DNA of 64,000 bases from contig NC_087377.1 in the NCBI RefSeq assembly GCF_963675165.1, forward strand, positions 2,944,978-3,008,977. Direction: 5' to 3'. Source of the stretch: Halichondria panicea. Its lineage: Eukaryota; Porifera; Demospongiae; Suberitida; Halichondriidae. A program made the position numbers and the translations under genes. Of the stretch, positions 46,120-59,736 are shown piece by piece; the stretch's first letter is position 1; each line of letters starts with the position of its first letter. The notes beneath the pieces were generated by a model. The model searched no databases and was not told where the DNA came from. It saw nothing but the letters and a program-made list of their open reading frames with translations.

Positions 46120-46560
46120 ATCAAACTCCAAGTTCTTGCCTGAGAAAGGTATTGTACTGGACCTGTAGTTGAGAATAAAAAACATGTCACTGTAATTAAT
46201 TATATTCAACATAACGTATTATAATTATGTAAAAGGATTGTCGAACGAGGTCTTACAACTTACATTATCGACGTGGCTTTGATAGGCAAGCTCAACGATA
46301 CTGTTTTGAGCTGTGTTGACTCTCAGGTATAGTATCTGTTTCTACTGCATGGCGTCCTTCACAAACAGTTTCACTCACTGTGGCATTAGGAGTTACATGA
46401 ACCAGCTATAGGCCTTGGAAACAGCCTCCAGCTGGAGCATGAGATATCTTCTTGTTGCTGCCACTAAACACTTGCAGTCTGCGAAGAGGTCCATCGTCAT
46501 AGAGATGGAAGCTGTACACTGCCAATTGACATCGTAGTCCAAAGAAATTATTGATGATTT
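46120..46560 (-). other. Coding-like island of unclear status
   Basis: Minus-strand shreds with splice-like borders: RVNTAQNSIVELAYQSHVDN followed by GTAAGT (about 46258), then after an acceptor VQYNTFLRQELGV and a stop (about 46134). Between 46393 and 46550 both strands are open. I could not build a consistent gene and do not recognise the protein. Confidence 0.2.
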
Positions 46561-46589
46561 TCCACTCTTGACAGGATTATTAGTACATG

Positions 46590-47915
46590 TATAATTATAT
46601 CCCGTTGCTACGTTGTTGCCAAGTGCAATATGCTTCATATTGCACTGCTGAAAGTCATATTGCACTGACCGCAAAGTCATATTGCACTGACCGCAAAACG
46701 CCCCTCTGGCAATTAGACAGACAATTAAAATAAAATAAAATTAATACGCATGAGAAATAACAAGTATCAAAGTATGTCCAGCCATGCAGGAATGAATGTT
46801 CAGCACTGCTGGAGTTTCTTCTTGCAACCATGCAGGTTTTAAAATTGTCCAAGATTCATTTTGTGGAAGATTCTGTGTTCCTAGATCGACCTAGTCCTCG
46901 ACATCGACATCGTGATGCATGTCAATTCTGCTTCACCGTAGCACTAGAAGTGGCTCTTTTTGCTGGGGGCATGAGCTGTTTTGCAGCAGTGTAGAAGCGA
47001 GCTTTCTTGGCTTGGTTATGAGGCCGAGCGTAGACCAGCAGCTAATACATGTACACACAAGAGAAAGGCGCTTCTAACTGGCTCACCTCCCTCCCCATCC
47101 AAGAATTTGGATTTGCCTTACATAAAGGAGCTTTTCGAGATGCCCTCTCACTTCGCTACAGTTGGCAACCATCAGGAGTCCCCTCATCTTGTGCATGCGG
47201 CAAACAATTCTCAGTCGATCACGCTCTGTCATGCCCTAAGGGCGGTTTCACCATCACCAGGCACAATGAAATAAGGGATTTAACGGCCAACCTACTCACT
47301 GAAATTTGCAGTGACGTCTGTGTAGAGCCTGAACTACAACCTGTAAGTGGTGAAGAACTAATCGGGCTGTCAGCAAATGTCCAAGACGGTGCCAGATTAG
47401 ACATTGCGTGTAATGGCTTCTGGGGTGGGCGCTTTGAACGTACATATCTAGATGTACGAGTGTTTAATCCCCATGCAAAATCAAACCAACACACCAACTG
47501 CTACAGGAAGCATGAACTTGAAAAGAAAAGACAATACGAACAACGCGTCAGAGATATCGAACACGCCTCATTCACTCCTTTGGTGATGTCAGCCACAGGT
47601 GGTATGGCCAACCAGGCCACTGTGTTCTACAAAAGGCTTGCCTCAAACTTGGCAATCAAATCTAATGAAAGCTACAGTAGAACACTGTCCTGGCTAAGGA
47701 GCAGAATTACATTCTCTCTCCTACGCTCTGCCATTCAGTGCATCAGAGGATCCCGCTCCAGTCGTGGACAGCCAGCCAGGTCCCAGAATCACCCCTCAGC
47801 GGACCTGGCCAACTCGGAACTAAACTTCAATGAATAAATACATGGTTTTAACTTTTACAAGACTTTAGTTTTTTCATTACATTAACCCTGTCCTCAAAAC
47901 TATTGTTTATTTGTC

Positions 47916-47955
<40 letters not shown>

Positions 47956-48300
47956 CACTGAGTAGTGGGGTGGGGCTGTTTCTTTGCAGCAGTAAGTGGG
48001 GCGGGGCTGTTTTGCAGCACCAGAAGTGGGGTGGGGCTGTTTTGCAGATTTCAGTTGAAACTCCAACAATTTTGTGTCAAGCCATTCGTCGGTCATGCCA
48101 ATCTTATACGCTGCAGATACTGGCGTCTAGAAGAGAGAAGAGATGGAGTTGTCTCTGTCTTTTTTTGTGCTGTTTATATTGTGTTACTAGGACAGTGTTA
48201 TGTTGCTATGCCCTCGGGATATAAACTAGTTATGGCGCCCTCGTGCTTCAGTGCAATATATTCCATACATCCCTTGTGCCCGTGTTATAACTATAACTTA
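46590..48300. mobile_element. MITE family F, copy 2, interrupted by LINE 2
   Basis: Head ATATCCCGTTGCTACGTTGT at 46598 and tail CCATACATCCCTTGTGCCCG near 48280. The LINE at 47029-47953 is inserted in the GCCGAG...ACTGAGTAGTGG region that is continuous in the copy at 52921-53800. Confidence 0.75.
47029..47953 (+). pseudogene. LINE fragment 2: 5'-truncated, intact C-terminal frame and poly(A) tail
   Basis: Frame 47049-47837 is open and reads LHKGAFRDALSLRYSW, CACG(x6)H(x4)C, GGFTITRHNEIRDL, DGARLDI...YLDVRVFNP, then LEKKRQYEQRVRDIEHASFT and LLRSAIQCIRGSRSS to a TAA at 47837. A short 3' UTR and a 35-base A run (47919-47953) follow. Truncation at the 5' side plus a poly(A) tail is the hallmark of target-primed reverse transcription of a non-LTR element. 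Same family as 41455-42556, about 60% similar over the shared part. The Cys/His knuckle and D...DVRV core suggest a restriction-like endonuclease domain. Confidence 0.8.
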
Positions 48301-48330
48301 ATTTTGTGCCGTTGTGATTCTGTATAATAT

Positions 48331-49704
48331 AGCCTCAATTCCAGGCCGCTTGAAAAAGGCGGCCTGGTGCGTATGCGCGTATAGAGTAGAAGAGGGTATT
48401 ATGAGACGGAACCAATTATGAGACAGCTGTTTAAAACAGGAGTGCTTCAGCTATTCTGTCTGCAGTTATTAGCACTACCACTCTACTATTTTTTCCAAAA
48501 AACTTTGGAGTTGTATGCTTGTGTTGACAGAGATACCACAATAGTTTGTTTAGAATTTAATTGGATTTTTAATTGACCAAATTTAAGTGGGTGCCAAATG
48601 TTTGTAGTATCAGTTAAAACAGGAGTAACCGTTTTTATAATCACTATATATTAATATCAGAAAGTTCCAGATACGTTAGAACAGCCAATTAGCGTTAAAA
48701 TTAATTAATTGCAATGGTGTCTCGTAAATACTCCCGTCTCATAATACCCAAACCACTTTGAACACTAAATGCTAGCATTAACTGCAAACAATTAAAGCAC
48801 TGTCACTAATTTTTTTGCTTACATGCAAAGTATATTGACCATAAAAGTTAGTGAACAGGCTATTTAGCTCCCTCAAGATTACTGCAAGACAGGGGGGTCA
48901 GAAACATTTAGATATCTCGCAATACCCCCTTGTAACTCTACATTACCCCAAAAAGGGGGTAATCCGTGTATTTGTGGTAAAATAAACACGTATACATGTA
49001 CTATTTTGTATTCTGAAGTTGTGTCCGTTACATAGAAGTATTGTGCAAAAATAACTGAGTTCTTACGCCCTTTATTGTATCAAGCCAAGTCTCTACTTAA
49101 CGACACCCTACACTGTAAGGCTAGAGATGAAGGCATGATGCATGTGTTCCTGTGAGTCCCCTGATGAGGCTGTGGTAATATGGACCAGGCAAGCTAGTCT
49201 TCTGCTACCAAATCTTGCCTTTATGTTCGACAAGCAGACATTGCTGAAGATAAAGAAGCTAATGATCACTTCTGAAAGCTTTTAATAAGCTTTAATTTGA
49301 CACTCTGGAAGTTGTTCACTCAAGATATACTGATATTTTAAAGAGTCCACCACTCTTCCTAGCTGGCAGCTCTAGCTGTCTGGCAGGCCTTCTTGAACAG
49401 CCTCTTTAAGTTGTGGTCACAAATAAAGGGTATGGAGTGGGTGGTTGTGGGTTTTTAGATTTTCACAAAAAGAGACCCGCTTGCATCCGTGAAGCATGTA
49501 ATTAAATTGGCTTGGCCTTAGTGTCTCTGAAAGCTGCCATTGTGGTCATGAACATTATTTTTACCACATGGTCATGCGTATTCTTCCTTTTTGTAACTTT
49601 GTCTGGTTTTTTACAATTTGTATGATGAATTGCTGTCAATTATTTCGCGCATGCGTATACAAGGTATACCAGGCCGACTTTTTCAAGCGGCCTGGAATCG
49701 AGGC
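48331..49704. mobile_element. Element family I, copy 2, with a nested MITE
   Basis: AGCCTCAATTCCAGGCCGC at the left, GCGGCCTGGAATCGAGGCT at the right; interior shared with 22240-23361. The nested MITE at 48394-48749 is absent from copy 1, and copy 1's nested family-D MITE is absent here. Confidence 0.75.
48394..48749. mobile_element. MITE family J
   Basis: GGGTATTATGAGACGG at the left and CCGTCTCATAATACCC at the right form perfect 16-bp inverted ends; 356 bp, inserted within element I copy 2. Confidence 0.75.
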
Positions 49705-49723
49705 TAGATTCTGTACTGTAGTA

Positions 49724-50178
49724 CAGTGGAACCACCTCCATTAACAACCACCTCCAAATAGCAACCACACGCTATATAACGGCCAAGAGGTCAGGTCCAG
49801 ATTGAAACTACAATGACTTCAATGTAAAGCAACCACCTCTCTACTCCGTATAACGAGCAGCTTTCTAGTCCCCAACCAGCTTTAGCAATGGAAAATAACC
49901 TCCCAGAATGGACAGCCACACCCAGAATTAGCAAAAAATAATTGTTGAGAGCATTATTTTGCACAATCGTGAAACCTAGCTGTAGCTTGTCCATACAGCC
50001 TTTTCAAAGCTTGTATGAGCTAAAGAAGCAGTTAGCACAGCTCCAAGATTCATTTGCAGCAAGAAATGACTCGTGGAGCATACATAGCTGGCAATCGAAA
50101 CCTCCCAAGGAAGACCACCTCTCCATAACGGCCAAAAAGCTGTTCCCCAATGGTGTCCGTTTTATAGAGGTTCCACTG
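49724..50178. mobile_element. MITE family X (pogo-like), copy 2
   Basis: CAGTGGAACCACCTCCATTAAC at the left, TTTTATAGAGGTTCCACTG at the right, TA flanks; same interior as 14793-15291. Confidence 0.85.
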
Positions 50179-50660
50179 TACCATTGTATTTTAAATCATT
50201 AAAATCATCACTACAGTAAAATTGAAGGATAAATGATAAATCTATTTAAACTCAGAGTTACCGTGTTTACTGTACAAAAATAGCTGGCTGCATTCTGAAT
50301 ATATGCTGCATTATATAACCCTTTACTGGTCAAATTGTGTTAAATACAACAAGCTATAGGCAGGGAGCATGCTATCAACTTGTCAATGTTACATGATATT
50401 GGATTCTGTGGTAGAAAAAATAGTGTCATGAATACGATTATCCTTTGAAGTTCTGCTGAGCTGTTCAATTAGGACACTAAAAAAAAATATTAAGCTATAC
50501 AGCACGTAAGACTGAGTAGTATCCATTGGTAGACCTTCTGGACTATCTTGGTAGCCATAGAATATTTTCAAAGACGAAGCAGCATGTACACGTACACAGG
50601 CACTTTACAAGTCGACACATGCACTACAATAGTCTAGACTGGAAACCACTCCCCTCCACT
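50179..50660. other. Stretch without recognised features
   Basis: No coding frame, repeat ends or RNA gene recognised. Confidence 0.4.
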
Positions 50661-50663
50661 GCG

Positions 50664-50945
50664 ATCTGGGGACTGGCAAGCTGCTGTGTTGAGAGTTGTT
50701 CCGTGCGTGAAAATGTCATGCTCCCACAAGAAAGCAAACTTCACAAATACCCGCCCACGTGCCAACTATATTACTGCACAAAATATTATCAGCCTCGAGT
50801 ATAAACACATCACTGGCGGTCTGTTATCGAGGCTGAAGCAGTATGGGAGCAATATCACCCACGCATTACGCCTTTGTGGTTTGTTCTAATTGCATTCCAA
50901 CGGGACAACTCTCAACACAGCAGCGCTTGCCAGTCCCCGGCCCCA
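50664..50945. repeat. Inverted repeat pair around ~190 bp
   Basis: GGGGACTGGCAAGCTGCTGTGTTGAGAGTTGTT-type arm (50669-50701) is mirrored at 50905-50943. Probably a foldback element. Confidence 0.6.
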
Positions 50946-51432
50946 GAGTATGCAGTCTAACAATAGTCTACATGCTTGTTAAGCAGCTTAGTTGAGCAGA
51001 GTGCAGCTTTTAAAGGCCACACATACTTCCATTGAGGCAGCAGCAAGGCATAAAATCGACTGGTTAGTTTGTGCACAGCCATTGACCCACGCCCATCTCT
51101 AAGCCATGGCAACTTTATTGGGGGCGGCAATAATATCAAGCTAATTTGGTGGGTTGGGCTGACCTTTGAACGTGCATGGTGCAGCCAAGTGCATTACGTT
51201 TATAACCAAGAGACTATCCGATCAATCGAGTGCACTAGCATTAAAACACGTGACTTGGCTATATATAAAATTATGACTGTGCAATTTAACCATTATATAG
51301 ACATGCATGTACATTTACATACATGTTCTGATGTCTTTAGAGGTGGAAAAACTTGTAATACCTCCATATACAGTGACACACACACAACACAGGGCACACA
51401 CACACACACACACACGCACCCACAGGGGCACA

Positions 51433-51575
<143 letters not shown>

Positions 51576-51591
51576 CTGTCTCTTCTTGTCT

Positions 51592-51674
51592 GCCGGCCTA
51601 GCTTGACAGTATTTTTCATCAGCCTCATGCATAAAAAACTAAAGAGGCTGATGAAAAATACTGTCAAGGCCGGC
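51592..51674. repeat. Hairpin next to the CA run
   Basis: GCCGGCC...CTTGACAGTATTTTTCATCAGCCTC pairs with the complementary downstream arm around a 17-base loop; stem about 33 bp with one small bulge. Confidence 0.75.
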
Positions 51675-51975
51675 AAATAAGAACGGATTAAAAAGAGACT
51701 GTAAGTTTTCCACCTCAGAGTACAATGAATAATATTATGTTATAGCAGCATTTAGCGGTTTGACATGATTATATTGGCAATGGATAGAAGATATGCATTC
51801 CAGTGCCTCTATATAACTTCACATCAGTATAGGGCTTGTAGCTCTCAATGCATGGTTATGTGATTGTGGCCCACATGCAGTATATAGGACTGCATGCATG
51901 CATGGTGTTATAGTTGTCAAATAATTGTGTCAAACTCAAACATTGTATATTGTAATGTATAATATACAAAGAAAG

Positions 51976-52427
51976 TCATTTGAAAGTAATAACAAAACGT
52001 GGTAAATCATGAGCAGGGTTCTTCATCACTACTATGTCCCCTTTTTTTGTATGATGAGTTGTATGATGAGTTCCATTCTGTCCTAGCAACAGTTCATTCA
52101 GCAGCAGCTTCTTTCCACCATTGCAGTAATCAAGAGGAATGATGGGAGATGTTGCAAAGTATTCCCCGGCACCATTGACTTGGCGACTTCTTTTCTTTTG
52201 GTCATAACCAGTACTACATATGCTGTCGATATTGCTTTCTGATGTTCCATGAAATGCAAGGCAAGTATTTCTTTGGCTGGTCGGTAGGGACATCATTGCG
52301 CTCCTAAATGTATTAAATAGAGCACCTCCAGGCTTAGCGTGATCATTTTCTTTCATTGAGGCAACTTTGAGATCGGAAAATTTCTGGAGAAACTTTTGAA
52401 CTTCCGGCATGCTTGTAAGAATCTTTG
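51976..52427 (-). CDS. Gene D, terminal exon: PARP-like ADP-ribosyltransferase domain
   Basis: Starts after acceptor CTATCAG; the first full residues are KILTSMPEVQKFLQKF. The catalytic signature follows: CLAFHGTSESNIDSICSTGY (NAD-binding His in HGT), then VNGAGEYFATSPI (Gly-rich turn and Tyr), LDYCNGGKKLLLNELLLG, and GDIVVMKNPAHDLPRFVITF to a TGA at 51976. H and Y of the H-Y-E triad are present. The third position falls in GDIVVM rather than at a clear Glu, so mono-ADP-ribosylation or loss of activity is more likely than polymer synthesis. It is compact, with no helical regulatory domain. Five WW-domain exons lie directly upstream on the same strand. Confidence 0.8.
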
Positions 52428-52724
52428 CTGATAGAAAAAAGTATAGTAAAACAATTGTTAGCCAGCTCTGATATTCATTACCATCTCTGTTGGGGGCGTC
52501 CTTCTGTGCATGGTCTAGACAACAGTAGTCATGGACTGTCCCTCCCTCTGTTTTCTTTCTATTGGTGCATTAACTTACTCTAGTTAAAAGTCACACGTAC
52601 ATGTCCAGGGAAATGACTTCTTACTCAGCTACGCATGCGTTTAGTCATAATGACGTTAAGAAATGCAAAATTAAGTAGTTGTCAAGTGCCTCCTAAGAAT
52701 CTTCAGGTATACATACACACACAC

Positions 52725-52870
52725 CTTTGCCGTGTGTCCTGTTCACTGTAACTGATTGGTCGATCCCATTGTGTGCTTCTGGAGATGTGGTCTAGATAGT
52801 AGGTACGTCCATTACCATCCTGTCTCTCCTCCCAAGATTTAGGCAGTGGTCTATGCAATGAAAGGTGGCA
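52725..52870 (-). CDS. Gene D, WW-domain exon 1 (nearest the ART exon)
   Basis: [20 protein letters not shown] then [20 protein letters not shown]: a full WW domain (W, YY, W-x-x-P) that binds proline-rich ligands. Acceptor CTCTAG at 52871-52872 is shared by all five units. The donor lies in a GTGTGT run, so its exact position and phase are ambiguous; the GT two bases downstream gives the phase needed to join the ART exon. Confidence 0.8.
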
Positions 52871-52920
52871 CTAGAGTCAGGTTGGTTATATAAGGGCCGT
52901 ATTTGGAAGGTAATGATTAT

Positions 52921-53800
52921 GTTATAGTTATAACACGGGATGTATGGAATATATTGCACTGAAGCATGAGGGCGTAAGCCCCGAGGGCTGAGTGCAATAT
53001 ATTCCATGCATCCCGAGTGCACGTGTAATAACTAGTTTATATCCCGAAGGCATAGCAACATAACACTGTCTTATATAAACTGCACAAAAAGATGACAAAG
53101 ACAACTCTAGACACAGCTCCATCTCTTCTCTCTCCTAGACGCCAGTATATGCAGCGTATAAGATTGGCATGACCGACGAATGGCTTGACACAAAATTGTT
53201 GGAGTTCCAACGCTGAAACCACTGCAAAACAGCCCTTCTGGTGCTGCAAAACAGCCCCACCCCGCTATACTGCTGCAAAGAAACAGCCCCACCCCATTTA
53301 CTGCATGCTGCGAAGAAACAGCCCACCCCACTATACTACTCAGTGTAACTGCTGCTCCAACAGCCCTCTCAACTATCCTCGGCATCACAACCAAGCCAAA
53401 GAAGCTCGCCTCTACACTGCTGCAAAACAGCTCAAGCCCCCTGCAAAAAGAGCCGCTTCTAGTGCTATGGTGAAACCAGAATTGACCGTGCATCAAGAAG
53501 TGGAGGACTAGGTCTAGGAACACAGAATCTTCACAAAATGAGCCTGGGACGATTTTAAAACCTGCATAGTTGCAAAGAAGAAACTCCAGCAGTGCTGAAC
53601 ATTCCTGCATGGCTGGACTTACTTTATGGCTGGACTTACTTTGATACTTGTTATTTCTCATGATACAATATTTAATTTAATTATGCCAGAGGGGCGTTTT
53701 GTGGTTAGTGCATTATGACTTTGCGGTTAGTGCAATATGACTTTCAGCAGTGCATTATGCTGCATATTGCACTTGGTAACAACGTAGCAACGGGATATAA
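52921..53800. mobile_element. MITE family F, most complete copy
   Basis: Inserted in the spacer of the WW array: units 2-5 read GATTATAATAAATATAAG continuously, whereas here the element lies between GATTAT and AATAAATATAAG. It ends in TTATAGTTATAACACGGG and CAACGGGATATA, and has an internal ATATTGCACTGAAGC / GAGTGCAATATATTCC foldback. The open frames in it are chance. Confidence 0.8.
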
Positions 53801-53970
53801 AATAAATATAAGAGATTGATACTCGACATTATTTTATCAAACTAGCTGCTGTATAGAATTGTAAGCTTCCTTACTCTAGTTAAAAGTCACACGTACATGC
53901 CCAGGGAGATAACTTCTTACTCAGCTACTAACCTCTGCATGCGTTTAATATCAACGTCATAGTGACGTTA

Positions 53971-54162
<192 letters not shown>

Positions 54163-54397
54163 CTAGAGTCAGGTTGGTTATATAAGGGCCTTATTTGGTA
54201 GGTAATGATTATAATAAATATAAGAGATTGATACTTGACATTATTTTATCAAACTAGCTGCTGTATAGAATTGTAAGCTTCCTTACTCTAGTTAAAAGTC
54301 ACACGTACATGCCCAGGGAGATAACTTCTTACTCAGCTACTAACCTCCGCATGCGTTTAATATCAACGTCATAGTGACGTTAAGAAATGCAAATTAA

Positions 54398-55483
<1,086 letters not shown>

Positions 55484-55703
55484 CTAGAGTCAGGTTGGTT
55501 ATATAAGGGCCTTATTTGGTAGGTAATGATTATAATAAATATAAGAGATTGATACTTGACATTATTTTATCAAACTAGCTGCTGTATAGAATTGTAAGCT
55601 TCCTTACTCTAGTTAAAAGTCACACGTCCATGCCCAGGGAGATAACTTCTTACTCAGCTACTAACCTCCGCATGCGTTTAATATCAACGTCATAGTGACA
55701 TTA

Positions 55704-55895
<192 letters not shown>

Positions 55896-56178
55896 CTAGA
55901 GTCAGGTTGGTTATATAAGGGCCTTATTTGGTAGGTAATGATTATAATAAATATAAGAGATTGATATTCGACATTATTTTATCAAACTAGCTGTTGTATA
56001 GAATTATAAGCTTCCTTACTCTAGTTAAAGTCACACGTACATGCCCAGGGAGATGACTTCTTACTCAGCTACTAACCTCTGCATGCGTTTAAATGTCAAC
56101 GTCATACTGAGTGACGTTAAGAAATGCAAAATTAAGAAGTTGGCAAGTGCCTCCTAGAATCCTCAGGTACACACATAC

Positions 56179-56330
56179 CTTTGCCGTGTGTCCTGTTTAC
56201 TGGACCTGGTTGGTCGATCCCATTGTGTGCGTCCAGAGGTGCAGTCTACATAGTAGGTACGTCCATTCAGGGTATCATCCTGTCTCTCCTCCCAACATTC
56301 AGGAAGTGGTCTATGCAATGAAAGGTGGCA
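56179..56330 (-). CDS. Gene D, WW-domain exon 5 (most upstream)
   Basis: HRPLPECWEERQDDTLNGRT then [20 protein letters not shown]: a diverged WW domain with a two-residue longer first loop; the W, YY and W/P positions are kept. Donor GTATGT is here outside a pure GT run. No further WW exon is seen upstream, and the start of the gene was not found. Confidence 0.8.
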
Positions 56331-56345
56331 CTAGAGTCAGGTTAG

Positions 56346-56707
56346 TAATAGTCTACATGTTCACTCACTCTGAGGCTGAGTCTTGTCTTGCCATTGAAGG
56401 TTTGTTCAAACACACAACAATGTGCTCCTTACAATTACAAAGCAAACTGCAACATCCTCTTCCTGTAATTTCAAGGGCCTTTCCCAGGGACTTCCCCTAC
56501 TAAAACTCTACTTTCAAGACTGCAACATGAACATGAGTCCCAGGCCAGTGCATGATTGAAGGCTGGATGAAGGTTGCCTGCAGTGTCAATAATTATGCCG
56601 AGTGTATACAAACCATAGGTACTGCCTAATGTATAAATTATGACTTTGTACGTGTTAATAAATAATTATTGTAACCATTGTTTACAAACAATTCATATAT
56701 AGGCTTA
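56346..56707. other. Stretch without recognised features
   Basis: A block GTCTACATGTTCACTCACT resembles one at 26630 (gene C intron 1), indicating an old dispersed repeat. Nothing else recognised. Confidence 0.4.
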
Positions 56708-56897
56708 GGCCACTCCAAGTGACACTCTGGTTTCTGGTCCTGAAGTTTTTCTCACACTATTTTGTACCGCATGGACCATTCTGCGCATGTGTAGTAGAAA
56801 TAATGAGATAGAAATCCAATAATGAGATAGACTCAATCCAAGAATAAAATCTGATGCAGGCGGTGGACCAGAAACCAGAGTATCACTTGGAGTGGCC
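56708..56897. mobile_element. MITE family Q
   Basis: GGCCACTCCAAGTGACACTC and GTATCACTTGGAGTGGCC frame a 190-bp element; the inverted ends continue to GGTTTCTGGTCC. Confidence 0.8.
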
Positions 56898-56916
56898 ATA
56901 TATAGAGCGAGCTATA

Positions 56917-57033
56917 CACTGTAAAAATGATGTGTGGTTTTGACGCAAGTGCGTGGCAACTATGAGGAAAAAACGCACGTTTGCCACAATAGCCACGCAC
57001 TCTGCGTGAAAACCACACATCATTTTTACAGTG
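56917..57033. mobile_element. Stowaway-like hairpin MITE
   Basis: CACTGTAAAAATGATGTGTG and its complement form a 117-bp element that folds almost end to end, flanked by TA. Confidence 0.8.
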
Positions 57034-57045
57034 TAGGCAACCTAT

Positions 57046-58850
57046 TAATATGTGATTAGCCTCCTCCACAAAGTTAGCCCATGCACTGCATGTAGACGTG
57101 TTGTAGCCATTTCTTTGCTCATGTCTGTATATATACGACGTGTTCAACATTATTTTGTTACCCAGGTTTAATCACTGCCTCATGAATGGAGGTGTCAAGC
57201 ACACACAGGTGCGTGTGTACACATGTCTCACTATGGTGACTAGTGTAATGATGCTCATCAATACATCTCCCTCCTCCCACAGTGCCCCAACATCTCTGTG
57301 TGTGCTATTGTATCCTTCACCCTGCCTGCATGGTGTCTACTCCTAGACTGAGTGAATGGAGGTGTCAGGCACACACAGGTGCATGTGTCAGAGAGTGGGT
57401 GTCAGGAGATGCTATCACATGACCTACACCATTCTGAGCTGTACCAATATTGTTGGTGGTTCATACGATAATTACCAGCTAATAATTGCCTATTCAAATG
57501 TTCTGTTTCAGAGGATTTACAAAATCTATAGTGAAGCTCGCTCGTAAGCACAAGTTTTGAGTATCTAATTTCAACCCACCCCCTCCAGGAGTATTGACGT
57601 GACTCCCTCCAGGCCTGGTGAAATGGACCTATCGTCTCTCTATTATATATAGCATATGCAGCAGCAAAGTACAACATATCAGTCAGCAAGAAACCACCTC
57701 ACCCCAGCAAGGTGTGTGTGTAAATTTATACATATCTGTAGCCAAAATTTCTTTAGTAGTAGCTTTGCTCTATAATTATATAATTATTGTCTATAATAAT
57801 TATACCCTCCCTCGATCCACACACACACACGCACACACACAACCATGGCCCGGCCATACAAATTTCTCTCTTAGTAATAATTTGCTCTGTGTTGTAGACC
57901 TAGCAAGGTGTCAGAGTTTTTAAATTCCCTGTTAGTATTGTAAGATTGCGGAACCTAGTGGATTGTTGTTGTGGTTTTAGCTGTGTTCTCATCATACTAG
58001 TACATTTCAGGGGAGGGGGGATTTTCCCCTGTATGACCCCCTGCCTAACCTCTGCACACACACACTTATACACAGTCCTTGTCTTTCTCACTATCACATG
58101 TATGTCAAATGTACTTGGACAACTGCCTAGGAAAATTGCAATCTCATGCAGACTCTGGAATTACATTACTGCGAGATTAGGAACAGTACTTGACTAATGC
58201 AATTAGTGGTCATGGTTGGTTGCTCCAGCTTTGTGTACACACTATACACACTTGTGAGGTCAATAGCATTTCTGCTCTTTGTTTTAACTACATGTAATCG
58301 GATGGAGTGAGCTAGGCCAGTCAGCTAGGATAATGGTTCATGTTCTGTACATGTCCTCCACTATAATTATATACTGTGTTCACATCTCTGCCTATAGATC
58401 TAGTCGGTACTAGATCAATTTCAAAAAGCCTGCATGGTTGCATACGCTAGGATTGAATTACCCACACAAATAGACCACTTATTTTAGGGCCTATACATAG
58501 CATCATCTCAGATGTATCTGCCCCCGCCCCCCCGCAGTTTTTTCCTGAACTCAGCCGATTTGGTATAGCTTTTCTTTGTGGCCCGTATTCAATTTGCGTG
58601 TTGCAGTAAATTCCCACTCTGTCATTACTCACTCCCCCACAATCTGGGTCACTTAGAGTGTGTGGGTGTGGGTGTGTGGGTGTGTGTATGTGTGTAACTG
58701 TACAATAATTATTATGCTCTGAAATTGTCGTTTACCATTATTATTGTAACAGGACTATTTTCTCTATAGGCATGCTGTTTCTAATCATAGACACTGATGG
58801 GACAAGTTGAAGACATTGTCAAGAAAGTAAACACAAGCAAGCCCGTTACC
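57046..58850. other. Weak exon candidates on both strands
   Basis: Minus 57046-57130 reads HEQRNGYNTSTCSAWANFVE then EANHIL between ATATACAG and GTTGCC, and could belong to gene D. Plus candidates: RIYKIYSEARS between TGTTTCAG and GTAAGC (57512-57543), joining SSIDVTPSRPGEMDLSSLYY (from 57588); and TLMGQVEDIVKKVNTSKPVT up to a TGA (about 58788-58850). Splice phases partly agree, but no family was recognised and no consistent gene could be built. Confidence 0.2.
58649..58697. repeat. GTGTGGG minisatellite
   Basis: Short run of GTGTGGGTGTGGGTGTGTGG units. Confidence 0.7.
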
Positions 58851-59550
58851 AAGGAAACATGACAACCGATTGATCACCATGGAAAAACCAGACAATGTTT
58901 AGCCCATGTAGTCATAAAAATTAATTGTTGTATTATTTCTACTGCTACATGTATAATTATGTCATAATTATTATTATTACGATAAAAGTGGTAAAACTAA
59001 GCAATCCACTAAGAGTTAGTTAACCCTAAACCTTAAAGTCCCCATGTCCTCTGATCTACTGGCCACACCCTTAACCACTAGGCCACACCTATTCATCACC
59101 AGTCTGTGTATTATCAGGAGCCCATAAATGTTTATAAGATTAATTTTTATGAGCTCTCTTATTATGAGCATTTATTATTGATAATAATTATAATAATAAT
59201 AATTATATTCCCTCTAGATCTGGCATGCGCAATTGAAGTGTTGTTGCAGAGTAATAAGCTTAATCAACTGGGTAAGATAGAGATTGCACAAAACACGTGT
59301 AAGACTAGAAATTACACTTAAATAGAACGTAACATAATCTAGAACATTCCATACAAGTGTCCATACAACTATATATAAGTGTCCATGTATTCTAACAATT
59401 GTGTCGACAGACATTGACTTAACAAAGAATTCACATCAGGTATAATTACCGTACGAGTGGGTAGAGTGGTAGTATAGTCACCACAAAAACATTTATACAG
59501 AACAAAATAAAATGTCAGTAGTCACAGTTTATAATGGCTAGAGGATATTA
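58851..59550. other. Intergenic stretch 3' of gene B
   Basis: AT-rich with TAATAATTATAATAATAATA runs near 59180. No canonical polyadenylation hexamer for gene B was found close to its stop. Confidence 0.4.
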
Positions 59551-59736
59551 TCAGGCTAGAGTCACTTGCAATCTTCCCTTGAGGTCTTCAGCAATGTCAG
59601 CTCTACTGATAACGGGAGACTCTAGAGCTGTCAACAAGTCCTCCAGTTGTGGACCGCCTTGCAACCACTCAACGAGCATGTCTGTGAAACACTTGGTGAC
59701 ACTGTTGGGTTTTCTGGCATTCTCCTCAGCTATTCC
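59551..59736 (-). CDS. Gene B, last exon: second half of Death domain 2
   Basis: GIAEENARKPNSVTKCFTDM then LVEWLQGGPQLEDLLTALES, PVISRADIAEDLKGRLQVTL and a TGA. This is helices 3-6 of a Death domain (I-E...C...ML..WL......L...L......AE.L). Acceptor ACACTGCAG at 59737-59738, phase 0. With the exon at 60086-60198 it makes a complete domain. Confidence 0.85.
   Translation of the reverse strand, partial: GIAEENARKPNSVTKCFTDMLVEWLQGGPQLEDLLTALESPVISRADIAEDLKGRLQVTLA

Noticed and set aside
53107-53661. 184-codon minus-strand open frame
   Set aside because: It lies inside MITE family F and matches non-coding parts of the other F copies; it is a chance frame in a repeat.
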